The translations under genes were made by a program, and so were the position numbers. A DNA stretch of 64,000 nt, taken from the NCBI GenBank assembly GCA_013397435.1, contig VZRG01000864.1, positions 173,960 to 237,959 of the forward strand, in the 5' to 3' direction. Each line of letters opens with the position of its first letter. Within the stretch, counting starts at the first letter, position 1. Below the pieces are notes generated by a model. The model was not told the origin of the DNA. It was given only the letters and a program-made list of their open reading frames with translations, and did not search any database. Of this stretch, positions 1 through 9,904 are shown piece by piece. Origin of the DNA: Erythrocercus mccallii. Lineage: Eukaryota; Chordata; Aves; Passeriformes; Dicruridae.

Positions 1-648
1 CGGCTGCGGCGCCGGGCTCCTCAGCGGGCAGGCAGGTGAAGGCACGGCCACAGTCGTCAAAGGAGAAGTCGCGGCCCTGGTGGGACAGAGAATATACGGG
101 ATCACCGGGAGCGAGCGGGTGCAATGAGAGAGATCCCATGCTGGGCTGCAGGTCGGCTCTCACCATGTGCAAGATGAGGATGCGGGCGTCCCTCAGGACG
201 TCAGCGGTCACCACCTGGGAGAGAACAGCAGGGAGCAATCAGTGGGGACAGGACAGGCACTCCCCCTCACTTCCAGCGTCCCCTGCTGACTTCCAGCCTC
301 CCCGGACCCACCAGAGGCTGTCACCTCTCACCGTGCATCCGGCCCGGGCGCTGAGGTGCTCGGCCGCCACCAGCAAAGCGTTCAGGGTGGCACCGCCGCT
401 GCCCAGGCGGGCCCAGGGGTCCTCCACGGCCAGGAGCAGCGCGGGGGAGCGCGGGCCCAGCCCGCCCCGCAGCCGCCGCACCTCCAGCTCTGCCAAACGA
501 GAGACGGGCGGCGTTGAGAGCCGGTCCCGCCGCCGCTCGCAGAGAGGGAGAAGGGGCGCCCGCCCCGCTACTTGCCTCGCTGCAGAGCGGACACGCCGCC
601 ATGGCCCCGGCGGCAGGTGAGGAGAACAGCGCTCCACTCCGCCGCCAT
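1..648 (-). CDS. FCSK: L-fucose kinase, N-terminal exons 1-4 (partial)
   Basis: Cytosolic fucokinase phosphorylates free L-fucose to fucose-1-phosphate in the GDP-fucose salvage pathway. Four coding exons are visible on the minus strand: 576-648, 332-489, 164-214 and 1-76; the gene continues off the left edge. Joined, they keep one frame and encode about the first 119 residues. They match vertebrate fucokinase: a start MAAEWSAVLLTC, then LEVRRLRGGLG, the nucleotide-binding-like GSGGATLNALLVAAEHL, VVTADVLRDARILILHM, and GRDFSFDDCGRAFTCLP. The start at 646-648 was chosen because it aligns with the family N-terminus and opens the exon carrying the VLLTC strand; its context is not a strong Kozak match. 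Intron 1 starts with GC instead of GT. The start lies about 1 kb from the probable ST3GAL2 first exon, transcribed divergently. The fucokinase assignment is firm; the kinase domain itself lies outside the window. Confidence 0.93.
490..575 (-). other. FCSK: FCSK intron 1 with a GC-AG donor
   Basis: An 86-bp intron. The minus strand reads CGAG then GCAAGT at the donor and TTTGGCAG at the acceptor. Only this boundary joins the exon 1 residues SALQR to the exon 2 residues LEVRR through a glutamate codon split 1+2, as in other fucokinases. The nearby GT (in CAAGTAGCG) would give a lysine-bearing junction with an extra residue instead. AG|GCAAGT is the known strong consensus of GC-AG introns. Confidence 0.8.
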
Positions 649-790
649 AAGCACCTCCTCCGCCCCCAGCCTGGCGTCGCGGGGCCTGCTGGGATGTTTA
701 GTCCAGTCCCCGCAGGTGCTACGAGGCTCGCGTCGCTGAGGGACTACAATTCCCAGCGCGCACTGCGCGGCGAGGCACGGACCCCTTAAA
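649..790. promoter_or_regulatory. FCSK promoter with two ZNF143-type motifs
   Basis: GC-rich sequence directly upstream of the FCSK start. Two sites resemble the ZNF143/THAP11 (Staf, SBS) consensus built on ACTACAATTCCCAG: a plus-strand copy at 743-761 (ACTACAATTCCCAGCGCGC) and a weaker minus-strand copy at 684-702 (ACTAAACATCCCAGCAGGC). Such sites mark TATA-less, often divergent CpG-island promoters. The transcription start itself cannot be placed. Confidence 0.65.
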
Positions 791-1003
791 GGCACAGCGC
801 ACCCCTATGCTGCTTCCCCCTTTCCCCCATCTCGGGGGCCTTGGAAAGGGGGAATGGGGGTTTGAGGTTTTCTGCCCTAAAATGGGTTTCGGCGGCAGTG
901 CGTACCCCTAAGTGCCCTGAGTCACCCCTGTCACGAGTCCAGCTCCTCTCAGGGTTCTCTGTGGAGAGAAGGGGTGCCCGGGCGGGGGGCGCTGGTGTCT
1001 GTT

Positions 1004-1440
1004 CCCGGTGGGTTGCCAGGATGGGTGCCCAGTGGGTGCTGGGGTGCGATCGGGGAGGGTACTGGGGGGTGCTGATGCCCTGGGGTGAGTGCCGGGGTAG
1101 GTACCGGAATGGGCACCAGACAAGGTAGCGAGAGATGCCGGCGCGCCGGGTGGATACCGGGGTGGATAACGGGGGCTGGGTACGGGGTGCCGGTGTCCGG
1201 AGATGCCGGTGAGCCGCGTGGGTACCGGGTGGGTACCGAGCTGGGTACAGAGCTGGGTACAGAGCTGGGTATCGCATTGGGTACCAGGGACGCTCAGGGG
1301 GTTGCCGATGCGCCAGGTGGGTACCGGGGTGCATCCCGGTGGCTGAGTACCGGGGATGCCCATGCTGGGCACCGGTCTAGGGGGTGCCGATGTGACGCGG
1401 TGAGTGCCAGGCTGGGCACCGGGGTAGATTCCTGAGACAC
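1004..1440. repeat. Degenerate GGTAC-rich minisatellite
   Basis: A roughly 440-bp stretch of diverged short units of the type GGGTACCGGGGTG / GGGTGCTGGGGTG. The cleanest part is at 1228-1271, where a 12-bp unit (GAGCTGGGTACA) repeats about three times. It lies between the FCSK promoter and the CpG island at 1.45-1.76 kb. Long frames crossing it translate into repeated YPALYPA-type peptides and are not genes. Confidence 0.75.
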
Positions 1441-1442
1441 CG

Positions 1443-1760
1443 GTGGGAGAGTGGGCGCAGGCGGCCCCTCTCGCCTCCTACAAGTCCCACAAGCCCCGCC
1501 GGGCGGCCCAGGACTACATCTCCCAGGCTGCCGGGTCCGCCCCCCGCCCCGCACGGCACGGCTCCGCACGGCGCGGAGGGCGGTGGCGGCGGGGCCCGGG
1601 GGAGCCCGGCGGCGGGGCCATGCCGGAGCTGAGCCAGGTACCGCGGCCGGGAGCGGGCCCGAGGCGGGGGGTGCGCGCACGGCCCGGCTCGGCTCGGGGT
1701 GCCGGTGCCGGGGAGGCGGCGGGGGTAGCGGGCGGCGGCGGCGGAGCCCGCCCGGGAGCT
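1443..1760 (+). promoter_or_regulatory. ST3GAL2: CpG island, probable ST3GAL2 first exon and promoter
   Basis: Very CpG-rich. It carries a ZNF143-type motif at 1513-1531 (ACTACATCTCCCAGGCTGC), GC boxes, and a good plus-strand splice donor, GAGCCAG|GTACCG, with the exon ending at 1637. An ATG at 1620 in good context would open only six codons (MPELSQ) before that donor. ST3GAL2 in mammals has non-coding 5' exons and lies divergent to FCSK, so a far-upstream non-coding first exon is the simplest reading. No transcript evidence is available, so exon status is inferred. Confidence 0.5.
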
Positions 1761-4700
1761 GCCCCGCTGCTGCGGGCTGGTCCCGGTGCTGGGAGCTGGC
1801 CTCGGGGAGCCCCCACGCCAGATGCGTCGGTTTCATCCCCTTATGGTGGTCCTGGTTGCCGGTCCCGGGGCTGAGCGCAGGTCTCGGGGCTGGGAGTATC
1901 CACCCGGGATGCAATGGGTGCTGAGCGGCCCCGGGAGGATGTGCTGTCCGCTATCCGGGGTGCAGGTCCGGGTTCTGGGTGCTGCTCACGGTGCTGGATG
2001 CCTGCTGCCGAGAGCATCCACCGGGTTGCATTGGGTTCAGACCCAGGAGGTTGCGCTGGTCCGGAATGCCGGCCCGGGCCCTGCGGTGCTGCCCCCAGGG
2101 AGGATGTGCTGGCCCCAGCTCCCGTGTGCAGCTCCAGCGTGCTGCCCGGGGAGGGTGCTGGCCCTAGCAGGGGTGTCGGGGCTGGGGCTGATGGAGCTGC
2201 TCCCCTCCAGCCGTATGCCCTGGGATCTTGAGGGCAGAGCCGGGGGACCAGGGTGGGAGGGCTGGGTGGCTCCAGTCCCCAGCAGTGCCAGTGTGCGTGT
2301 AAGGTCCCTCAGCAGCCGTGTCACACATGGCTGCGTGACACACGGCATCCACTGCATGGGTAGTGGCAGCCAGGATTTCACAAACAGCCTGAGCATCCCT
2401 GGGGACAGGGTAGAAAACTGTGTCACCGAGCCGGGGATGTCCCTTGCCAGCTTCTATGTGTGTGTGTGTGTGGAGGGGGCACTAACGCGGGCATTGGTAT
2501 GAGATCTTTTCCGTGTGCCTGTCACATTGTGTCAGGGTGTTTCCCTGGCTGAAGCACGGCTGCCAGGGTGGGATTGCTACCCAACCCGTATTTCAGGGCC
2601 TGGCGATTCAAGGGGTCCCCACATATGCCAGGGGCTTAAGTGCTGCTGGCACAGGAGAAAGGCAAGGTTTTGCTCAGGCTCCAGATGCAGAGTCAGAGCA
2701 CTTATTCCAAAGCTCCCAAATATTTCCCTAGAGTGAGGGCTTCCCGTGCCAGCGGGAAAATATTGGGGGGAGATGGCACTTGGGCAGCGTGCAAGCTCAG
2801 GCTGAGGAAGGACCACGTCCCTGCCTTCTGCTAAAAATCATTAAACATGGCTGAGGGAAAGCAAATCGCAGCAAACCCCAAAACTTGCAGAGCCTCCCTC
2901 CAGGAAGACGTGTGAGCTTTGAGCTGGTGAAGGCGGTTTTGCCCTGCATGATCTCGGGCTCTCCTTTTCGCAGCCCTCAGCAGCCGCCCCGGCCACATCG
3001 TGGCCAAGGCGGCGAGCGCCAACGGCAAGTTCCTCAACGCTTTGGGCTTGCTTTTCTCTTTCTTCCTTTTTCTTCCCCTTCTATCAGAAGCAAAGGTCGC
3101 GGTCTCAGCGGGGAGGGTTGGGCTGGCGAGTGCTTTGCCCGCCGCCCCCCTCCCCGGCGCGCGTGCCCGTCTGTCTGTCCGTCTGTCTGTCCGTCTGTCC
3201 GTCCGTCTGTCTGTCCCCAGCCGGCAGCCACAGCGGCCCCGCTGCCGCTTGTGTGCGGCAGCTGCCTGTCAAAAAGCGCTTCCCTCTCCTCCGAGGAGCT
3301 CATGGCGGTTCTGGGGAGCGGCGGGGCGCGCTCCGCTCACCGCCCACGCCTCGCCGGCGCCCGAGGCAGGCAGGGAGAGCCTCGGCAGCCGCACGCTGCG
3401 GGAACCCTTGAATTTTCGTGCCCAAACAAGCTCCAAACTGCCGCTTTTTGAGGAAGAGCTCCGATGGCACTGAGGGCTCGGTGGTTTTGCTGCGGGCTCT
3501 CGGCACGCCGGATGCTGCCCGGTTTGGCACGCCGAGATCTCGTCAGCTCGATGGCTTTCATCTCCTCCCGTTGCATTTAATTTTTGCACGATTGCAAGCT
3601 GCTAATTGCTCTCCAGTGGCTTGGCCGGCTTCAATGCTTCTTCATGAGCCAGGATTTATCAGAGCCCGCCTGACCCCATGGGATTGGGATGTCATGGGAG
3701 AGGCTGGGAACCTGCTCTCCCTGCCCTGCTGGGCTCTGCACTGGGCTCCCGGGTATCTCTTGGCTTCATGTAGCTCTTTGCCACTGCCATCTTCCAAAAG
3801 CTTTCTTTGGAAAGTGCAAGTGATTTGGGTCCCAACTCCAAGGCAAAGTTCCCAAAGATACCCCCAAACTGCACATGGATGAGTGGTGAATGTATATATA
3901 TATGCATGTGTGATGTATAGAATTTTTTTTTCTTACGGGATGGATTGTTCAGTGTTTGAGCTCTAAAATGACACCCTCAACAGTTGCTCTTGGGAAACCA
4001 GAACAAGCTGCAGTTACTTTGCTCCAGGTGCCACCGTGTTCCCAGCAAAGGACTTTTGATCTGCAGCAGTAATTGGGCTAATTAGGAAGCTGCAAATGCT
4101 CCCCCTTCTCCCCAGGTGTCTGAGCAGAGCCCCAGCTAGTGGAGAGAAGGCAGGGGCTCTCACCAGTGGAAGTGCTCTAATTTTACATTTAATGTGAGTT
4201 CTTGGCTGTAACTCAGCTGTGCTGGGATTGATGCCCTCCGGCCTGGGGAGCCTTTCGTAACTTCCCTGCAATGAAATCTCATAGGTGCAATTTCCCTGAC
4301 GAGTTCAATGTCCTCTGAGTGCTGCCCGCAGGCAGAGCAAACCTGGGTGGCTTTATGGGGCCACCCGTAGCATGTGCAGTTCTCAGCTTGGGTTGTGCCC
4401 CAGGGCAGAGAGGGTGGTTGTGGGTACAGCACCCATCAACCAGCCCTCGAAAGCCAAAGAAACTGTTTTTCCACCGCCTCTGATCCTCAGCGCAGATGAG
4501 ATCCAAGGGGAAAGACAGGAAAGTGCAGGCGGGCCCCGTGTCCCAGCTGGCCTTCCCCGGGCAGAGGGCCACTGCCGGCAGCGGCGCCTCCTGATGTGGC
4601 ATCCGCCTGTCCTGAGCTCCTGCACATACTTTCCTGGTGAGGCATCAGGCATGAACATAACGGGTCCAGGCTGGTAAAACCAGTGGCACTGGTGGAGGGG

Positions 4701-7700
4701 ACGTAGTTGCTTCCCAGCCGGCAGGGAGGCTCAGGGTGCTGCTGGCAGCTCACTGGATGCTGGTGGTGAAAGGAGGGCAGGGGCCCTGCCCTTCCTAGGG
4801 AGCGTGTCTGCCTGCGGTGTGGCCACGTCTTCACAGGCAGCTGAGGCTGCAGGGAGACTGGTTCAGGGATGTCTGTGGGGTGCAGCCCTGCTGTAGCAGG
4901 CAGGAAGGGGGACAGGGACCAGGCAGATCCTGCTGACCCCAGCTGGCGGCTGTGGGAGGATGAGAAGGAAATGTGGCCGGCAGTGGGGAGCTGGCTCCCT
5001 AAGGAACCAGATGGCTTTGCACAGGAAACAGGCAAGGATGGGAGAGAGGAGTAGGCAGTGCTGGGTGGCAAGCCTCAGACTCTGCCTCTGTTCTGCTGGG
5101 TTGGTTGGCCAAACCTCGGCTGCTTGGTGGGACTCAGCTTGGTGGCACCTGGTGTGGTGGTGCGTGACCCAGGGTTCAGTGGTACCCAGCTGAGTGGTAC
5201 CTGAGCTGATGCTACTTGAGTTGGTGCAAACTGAGGCAGCTGGTGCAAACTGGGGGTTCTGGGGTGGGTGCTTGGGGTGCAGAGCAGCTGGGCTGTCTCT
5301 GCCTCTCTGTTCCACAGGCATTCAGGATCAGGGGAGAGAATACCACTCCCCTCCCTGCCTGTTCTGCCTCAAGGAGGGAGCTGCTGCTCCTGGCACAGGG
5401 AGCTGAGTGTGACAAGGCCGTGGTGTGAGCATGGCCTTGGGCTTATCAACACCCCTGGATTGCAGGGTCCCTTGTTCCCCATGGCAGCCTGGGGAGAGCC
5501 AGTATGGCTGGCAGAGGGTAGGGGAAATGGCACTGGAGAATGCTCAGGGACATCAGCCACACAGGCTGGTACATGTGGCTGGGTGGTCCCAATGGGAGTG
5601 TGAGTTGCAGGGACAGGCATCTGCCTTGGCTGCTTCTGCCAGTGCGAGTTTTGGGGGAGAGAGTGCCCATCCAGAATTGTCCCATCAAGCAGCACAGGAT
5701 GTTCAGGCTGGTACAGATTCCTGAGGGTTCCACTGTGATTTAGCCAAGGGGCTTGGGATGCTGCTGGAGCAGTCCCTGCAGGCCCATCTACCAGCAAGGG
5801 TGGGAGCATTCCATTCTGTTTTCCCACTGCTGGCACTCCCCTGCGCCCCCAAATCCCATAGGAAATGGCCTCAGCATGACTGGCTCCATCCCAGCTCTGT
5901 GCTGGGGATTTGGCCCCCGCTCTCTTTCCTGGCCCTATCCCAGCACTGAGGGATGAGCCTGAAATAACCCCTCTGGATGCCAGACACAAGGAAAGGCTGG
6001 AAGTGCTGCCATTGGCAGCCAGGGGTGAGAGTAGGGTTTAAAACATGGGAAACCCAATTAACTTGGCTCCATTAGCTGATTGAGCTGGCTGATAAGAGTA
6101 TGATTAATTAAAAGGATGAAGAATAAGTTACCAGGTCCTCGCTGCTGTCGGGATGTGGTGATGGCTTAATGCATGACATTGGCTTCTCTTAATACCTGGT
6201 GTTTGTTTGGCCATCAGTTCTTCATGGCATCACCCCATGGCAGGAAGAAACATCCTTGTGCCAGCACCAGGTCTGCTCCCTGCTCCCTTTCCCATCCAGC
6301 TTCTTGGGAGGAAAAAAAAATCAAGGGAAAAATATAATCCCTCTGGATGGGCGAAGCAGGAAAGGACCTACTTAATTAACTGCAGTTTTCTCGCCAAGTC
6401 TTGTTTTGGCTTTGGAAGCCCAGTGATGCAGAGGGACAGGCTATCGCCCCTTCCCGTGCTGCCCCCGGCAGATTCCCGCTCGCTGTTCCAAGCTAACACG
6501 AGCTGACGGTCCCACAGAGGCAAGCGGCTCCTCGGCACTCTGCCCGGGGGCTGCAACCTCTGGCAGCACTTGGGCCATGGGCAGAAAGAAATTGGAATGG
6601 TTTTATGACATTTTGTAGTAATCCTGCTCACTGAAGTCATGCCTGAAACAAGGACAGGTCACCACTCGCTGTTTCTGCCTGGCACTGAAGGAGATGGGAG
6701 AAGACTCAACTCAGATCTGCTCCTTCCCTGTCAAAGAAACCCAACCCCAATTCTCAGGTTTTCCATCCATGACAGAGATGCCAGTCCAGTCCAAGGGGAC
6801 CTGTGTGCTTCCCCCTCCTCCACCTGCAAGAGCCATGCACTGCTGTGGCACCCAGTGAATGGCTTGGTGGTGGCAGAAGCGATTTCTCTGCACAGGGGTC
6901 ATGAGATGAGTAGCACCCAGTCACCCAGGGCGGCACTTCCCAAAGAACTCCTGGGGGAATTTTTGGACCATTCATACCTGGGAAGAGCAGCAGCCAGTAC
7001 AGACAGTGTTGCCACTGCTCCTCCACTCCCCTTCTCTCCCTGCCCCAAACACGGTGACATCCCATCTCCCAGTGATGGCTCCTTCCTTTGCCCACCCTGC
7101 CATTTACTGGCATGGAAACTCATGCCAACAACCTTAGGATATCTTAGAAATGAGCAAACAAAGCAAATGAGACCTAAAGATGCCCAGTGGGGATGTATGG
7201 ATGGTGTTTTGTCTGACAGGGAAGGGACAGGCATCCTCCAGGCCCCGAGGCTGTCAGTCACATTGCTCCAGCATTCATCCTGAAATGAAAGATTATATGA
7301 TTGGAAAATACCATCACCATCCACCTGTAAAAGCAGCAGAGCAATTTGCCAGGACCTTTAAATAGCCTTGCTTCATTATCTGCTGCAATCAAAGAGAAAC
7401 TTGTATTTGATGAGTACATGGTCCTCAGGAGGCAATTCAGGATCCTGGGGATAAATTTGGGAATGCAAGGGTATTTAGCGGCATTGCTGAGTTACCAAGC
7501 TAGCTCACCACAGAAGAAATCCTGAAATCCCTTATTGTTTTAAGAAAGAAACATCCAAATCTGGTGCAAAAAGCTCCTGCAACTGGAGTTTTATTTGTGG
7601 AGGCGGGTTGGAATAGGATTGGGCAAGGAGGGCATGGATATTGCTGGGGCATGTTTGTTATGTGTGGGTGCCCTGTCTCTGCTGGGGGCTGTAAGGACCA

Positions 7701-8760
7701 GTGCAGATGGAAATAGCTGCCAGCTCCTGCTAGGAAAATGATGACTCAAACCAGCTGCTGGGATTTAAGGTTTCTTTTATTGCGCATGAGCTGGGCTGGA
7801 GGGGGATTTTCCCCCCGCTGTGGTCGGGGGCAGCTCCAGGAGGCCCCAGGATGGGGGCTGGACAAAATGTGCTCCAGATGGTGTCAGGGCTGGGATGTAT
7901 CAGGCAGGACCAGGCTGGGCTGGGGAGCCGGAAATGGATTTTCCCCCTTTCACCAGGAACAAAAATAACACAAGCACGTGATAGCTCATTTCCTTTAGCC
8001 TTTAAAAAGCCCCGTGGGATGGTAAGCAGCGGGAGCAGGGGAGGAGGATCAGCCCATCCTGCTTGGTGGCCCTGCCATATCATAGCAGAAAAAAGCCCCA
8101 AAATTGCCTTTTACCTACGAATCTTTCCACCGTTTTGCATCTGGGGGGCGGGGAGGGATGTTACAGCTTTTTACTGGCTTTATACCAAACTCCCTAAATG
8201 CAAACCCTCTGTTTAACAACCACCCTGCTTTTTCCACTGGCAGCGGCCCAAGGAACTGGTTGCAGTCACTGCTGGCCATGCGTGTGCCATGTAGGCGTGT
8301 TAAAATTCCCCGCCAGAGCCCAGGAAAGCACTTGAACTGGGATGTGTCTTCTGTTTTTGGCTCTTTCCTTTAAAGACTGTCCCTACTTGAACAAGTATTT
8401 GACAGCGGGTTAATGGTTTGGGCAGGAGGTGTCCATGCCTGGCAGTGCAATAGGTTGGGGGAGCATTTGGGGTTCATGTTCTCCTCCCATCCCAACAAGG
8501 AAGTTTTTGGGGGCTTAGCAGTCTGTTCCTGGAAAGTAAGCCAGTGTCTTCCAGAAGATGTTTTTTACTACGGAAGAAGCATCCTGGTGCCTGCCAGCTC
8601 CTAATTACTGCTGCCGGCCTGGGCACTGGCTTAACTGGGTTTTGCCTTGGGGCGTGTCACCCCCTCCCCAAAAAGGCCTGGGGGGGAGGTCATGTCTCCA
8701 AACCCTTGGGATTCTAGATGCTGCCTCAACTCAGTGACTGGGTTAAAAGGGAATTTTCAG
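1761..8760 (+). other. Probable ST3GAL2 5' intron or upstream flank, no gene seen
   Basis: About 7 kb in which no frame resembles a protein and no convincing RNA gene was seen. It holds simple repeats (a short TG run near 2457-2475, the GTCC/GTCT repeat at 3168-3217) and a GGTGCAAACTG duplication near 5222-5253. Two short AT-rich patches contain homeodomain-like TAAT motifs (about 4060-4090 and 6050-6130). If the exon ending at 1637 is real, this is intron 1 of ST3GAL2; otherwise it is intergenic. Confidence 0.5.
3168..3217. repeat. (GTCT/GTCC)n microsatellite
   Basis: About twelve tetranucleotide units mixing GTCT and GTCC in a row within a GC-rich stretch. Frames through it give runs of SVCLSVC or TDGQTDG, so the overlapping long frames are repeat artefacts. 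Confidence 0.9.
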
Positions 8761-8761
8761 C

Positions 8762-8786
8762 CTTTTTTTTTTTTTTTTTTTTTTTT
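8762..8786. repeat. Poly-T tract
   Basis: An uninterrupted run of about 24 T residues just upstream of a CpG-rich block. No target-site duplication or SINE body is recognisable beside it, so it is listed as a simple homopolymer. Confidence 0.9.
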
Positions 8787-8799
8787 AGTTTGGCCAAGG

Positions 8800-9110
8800 A
8801 GCGCTGTCTGGCTTTGCCCGCCCCTCTGCTCGGGGGGCTTGGCCGCTCCTCCCGCCCCTCCCCGGGCGCAGGCGCCAGCACCTCTGCCCTGGCTATTTTT
8901 ACCCGGCAGGATCACGAGCGAGCCAGTGACCTTCCCCAAGGGACGCTGCCACTCGGGGGGGCACAGTCCAGCGTCCGTCCCCGGGGTGCCCGTCAGGCTG
9001 CGGAGCGGCTGTTTCCCGGCTGTTTCCCGGCTGTTTCCCGGCTGTCTCGGCGGCGGCGGCAGCCGGCGAAGAGGGTTTTAGAGGCGCTGCTTATGGCGTG
9101 ATAGAGAAAG
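8800..9110. promoter_or_regulatory. CpG-rich block, possible downstream ST3GAL2 promoter
   Basis: GC-rich sequence about 0.8-1.1 kb upstream of the ST3GAL2 coding exons, including the 11-bp tandem repeat at 9006-9048 and a short CGG run. It may be an alternative promoter or a 5'UTR exon. No clear core promoter element or splice site decides this. Confidence 0.35.
9006..9048. repeat. 11-bp tandem repeat, about 4 copies
   Basis: The unit CGGCTGTTTCC is repeated three times exactly, with a fourth copy diverging at its end (CGGCTGTCTC), followed directly by a short (CGG)n run. The near-perfect copies suggest recent expansion. Confidence 0.9.
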
Positions 9111-9452
9111 AGAATTGAGCCTACAGAAAGGAGCCGCTTGTTTGGCTCCGGAGGCGAGTTCATGGCTGAGCCTTTGTCTGGCAGAGACGGAGAGGGCACA
9201 GTCCGGGACCTGCTGCGAGTTCCCCAGGCACGGATAGCGATGCTGGCGTCTCAGCTCCCTGCGCCTGCTTGTCCCCTTAGGGGATGCTCGTACCCTGCAG
9301 CCCCGTGCCTGGGACCGGCTGGGAGGCATTTTGGGGCGTTCAGTGGGGAATAAAGTCCTCAACCCCCAGCACCCTCCTCCGGCTGGGCGCAGCCCCCCTC
9401 TGCTGTCTGTATCGCCCCCCCTTGACCCGCCGTCCCCTCCTTCCCGCTCCAG

Positions 9453-9722
9453 GCCGGTGTCGCGGTGGCCGTGTTCCCGAGCCAGCGGCTGAGGGCAGCG
9501 TGCCAGCGGATCCGCTAAACCCCGGGCACGATGAGCACCGTGGCAGCTGAGCGCCAGCCGGGGCCGGGACCTGGAGGAGCCGCCGGGGCGCGGTGCCGCG
9601 GCTGAGGCCGGTGCGCCGAGCTGTGCCGGACGCCGCAGCCGATGCTCCCTGCCCGGCACGTGGAGCCACCCGGGGCCCTCGCCGCGGCCGGACAACGCGG
9701 ATGGAAAGCTGCAGCCCAGCAG
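9453..9722 (+). other. ST3GAL2: ST3GAL2 5'UTR exon (predicted)
   Basis: Bounded by a pyrimidine-rich acceptor (TTCCCGCTCCAG ending at 9452) and a donor CCCAGCAG|GTAGGA with the exon ending at 9722. The following 89-bp intron ends CTCTCGTTCCTGCAG at 9811, directly before the coding exon. The exon is GC-rich and contains upstream ATGs. No coding similarity was found in it, which fits a leader exon. The boundaries are predicted from splice signals only. Confidence 0.55.
9531..9605 (+). other. Upstream ORF in ST3GAL2 leader (24 codons)
   Basis: The ATG at 9531 (context CACGATGA, purine at -3) opens a complete 24-codon frame that starts MSTVAAERQ and stops with TGA at 9603-9605, inside the predicted 5'UTR exon. 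A second ATG at 9641 opens a frame that reaches the splice donor at 9722. If the exon is used, these could reduce or gate translation from the main start at 9905. No peptide function is claimed. Confidence 0.45.
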
Positions 9723-9904
9723 GTAGGAGTCCGGTGCGGTGGGTCCTGGGAGGCTCTACATCCCCCTCCCCACGCCGCCACGGCAGGGAGTTACAGCTCT
9801 CGTTCCTGCAGGGAGCCTCGCTGGCCGGCTGACGCCCTCCCGCGCCCTATGCCCGCGCCCTGTGCCGGAGCGGGCGCCGTCCCCGGCTCAGCCACCCGAC
9901 GACC

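Noticed and set aside
786..1372. Long minus-strand frames with YPALYPA / PGTQ repeats
   Set aside because: They translate the GGTAC minisatellite. Composition is repetitive and there is no protein similarity or splice context.
1620..1637. ATG with good context opening MPELSQ before a splice donor
   Set aside because: Too short to name a gene. No downstream exon in frame was recognised, so it is treated as an upstream ATG in a probable ST3GAL2 leader exon.
1786..2502. 238-codon plus-strand frame
   Set aside because: Overlapping frames on both strands in GC-rich DNA, biased composition (G, A, P, R), no domain; a GC-driven shadow.
2885..3473. Several overlapping frames of 90-190 codons around the GTCC/GTCT repeat
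   Set aside because: They run through a microsatellite (SVCPSVCPS). A possible acceptor near 2972 has no matching coding exon.
4487..5989. Minus-strand frames of 150-206 codons
   Set aside because: Rich in S, P, H and Q, no recognised domain or splice-bounded exon, and open on both strands.
9006..9048. Regular short repeats as a CRISPR-like array
   Set aside because: The units are contiguous with no spacers, in vertebrate DNA; a tandem repeat only.
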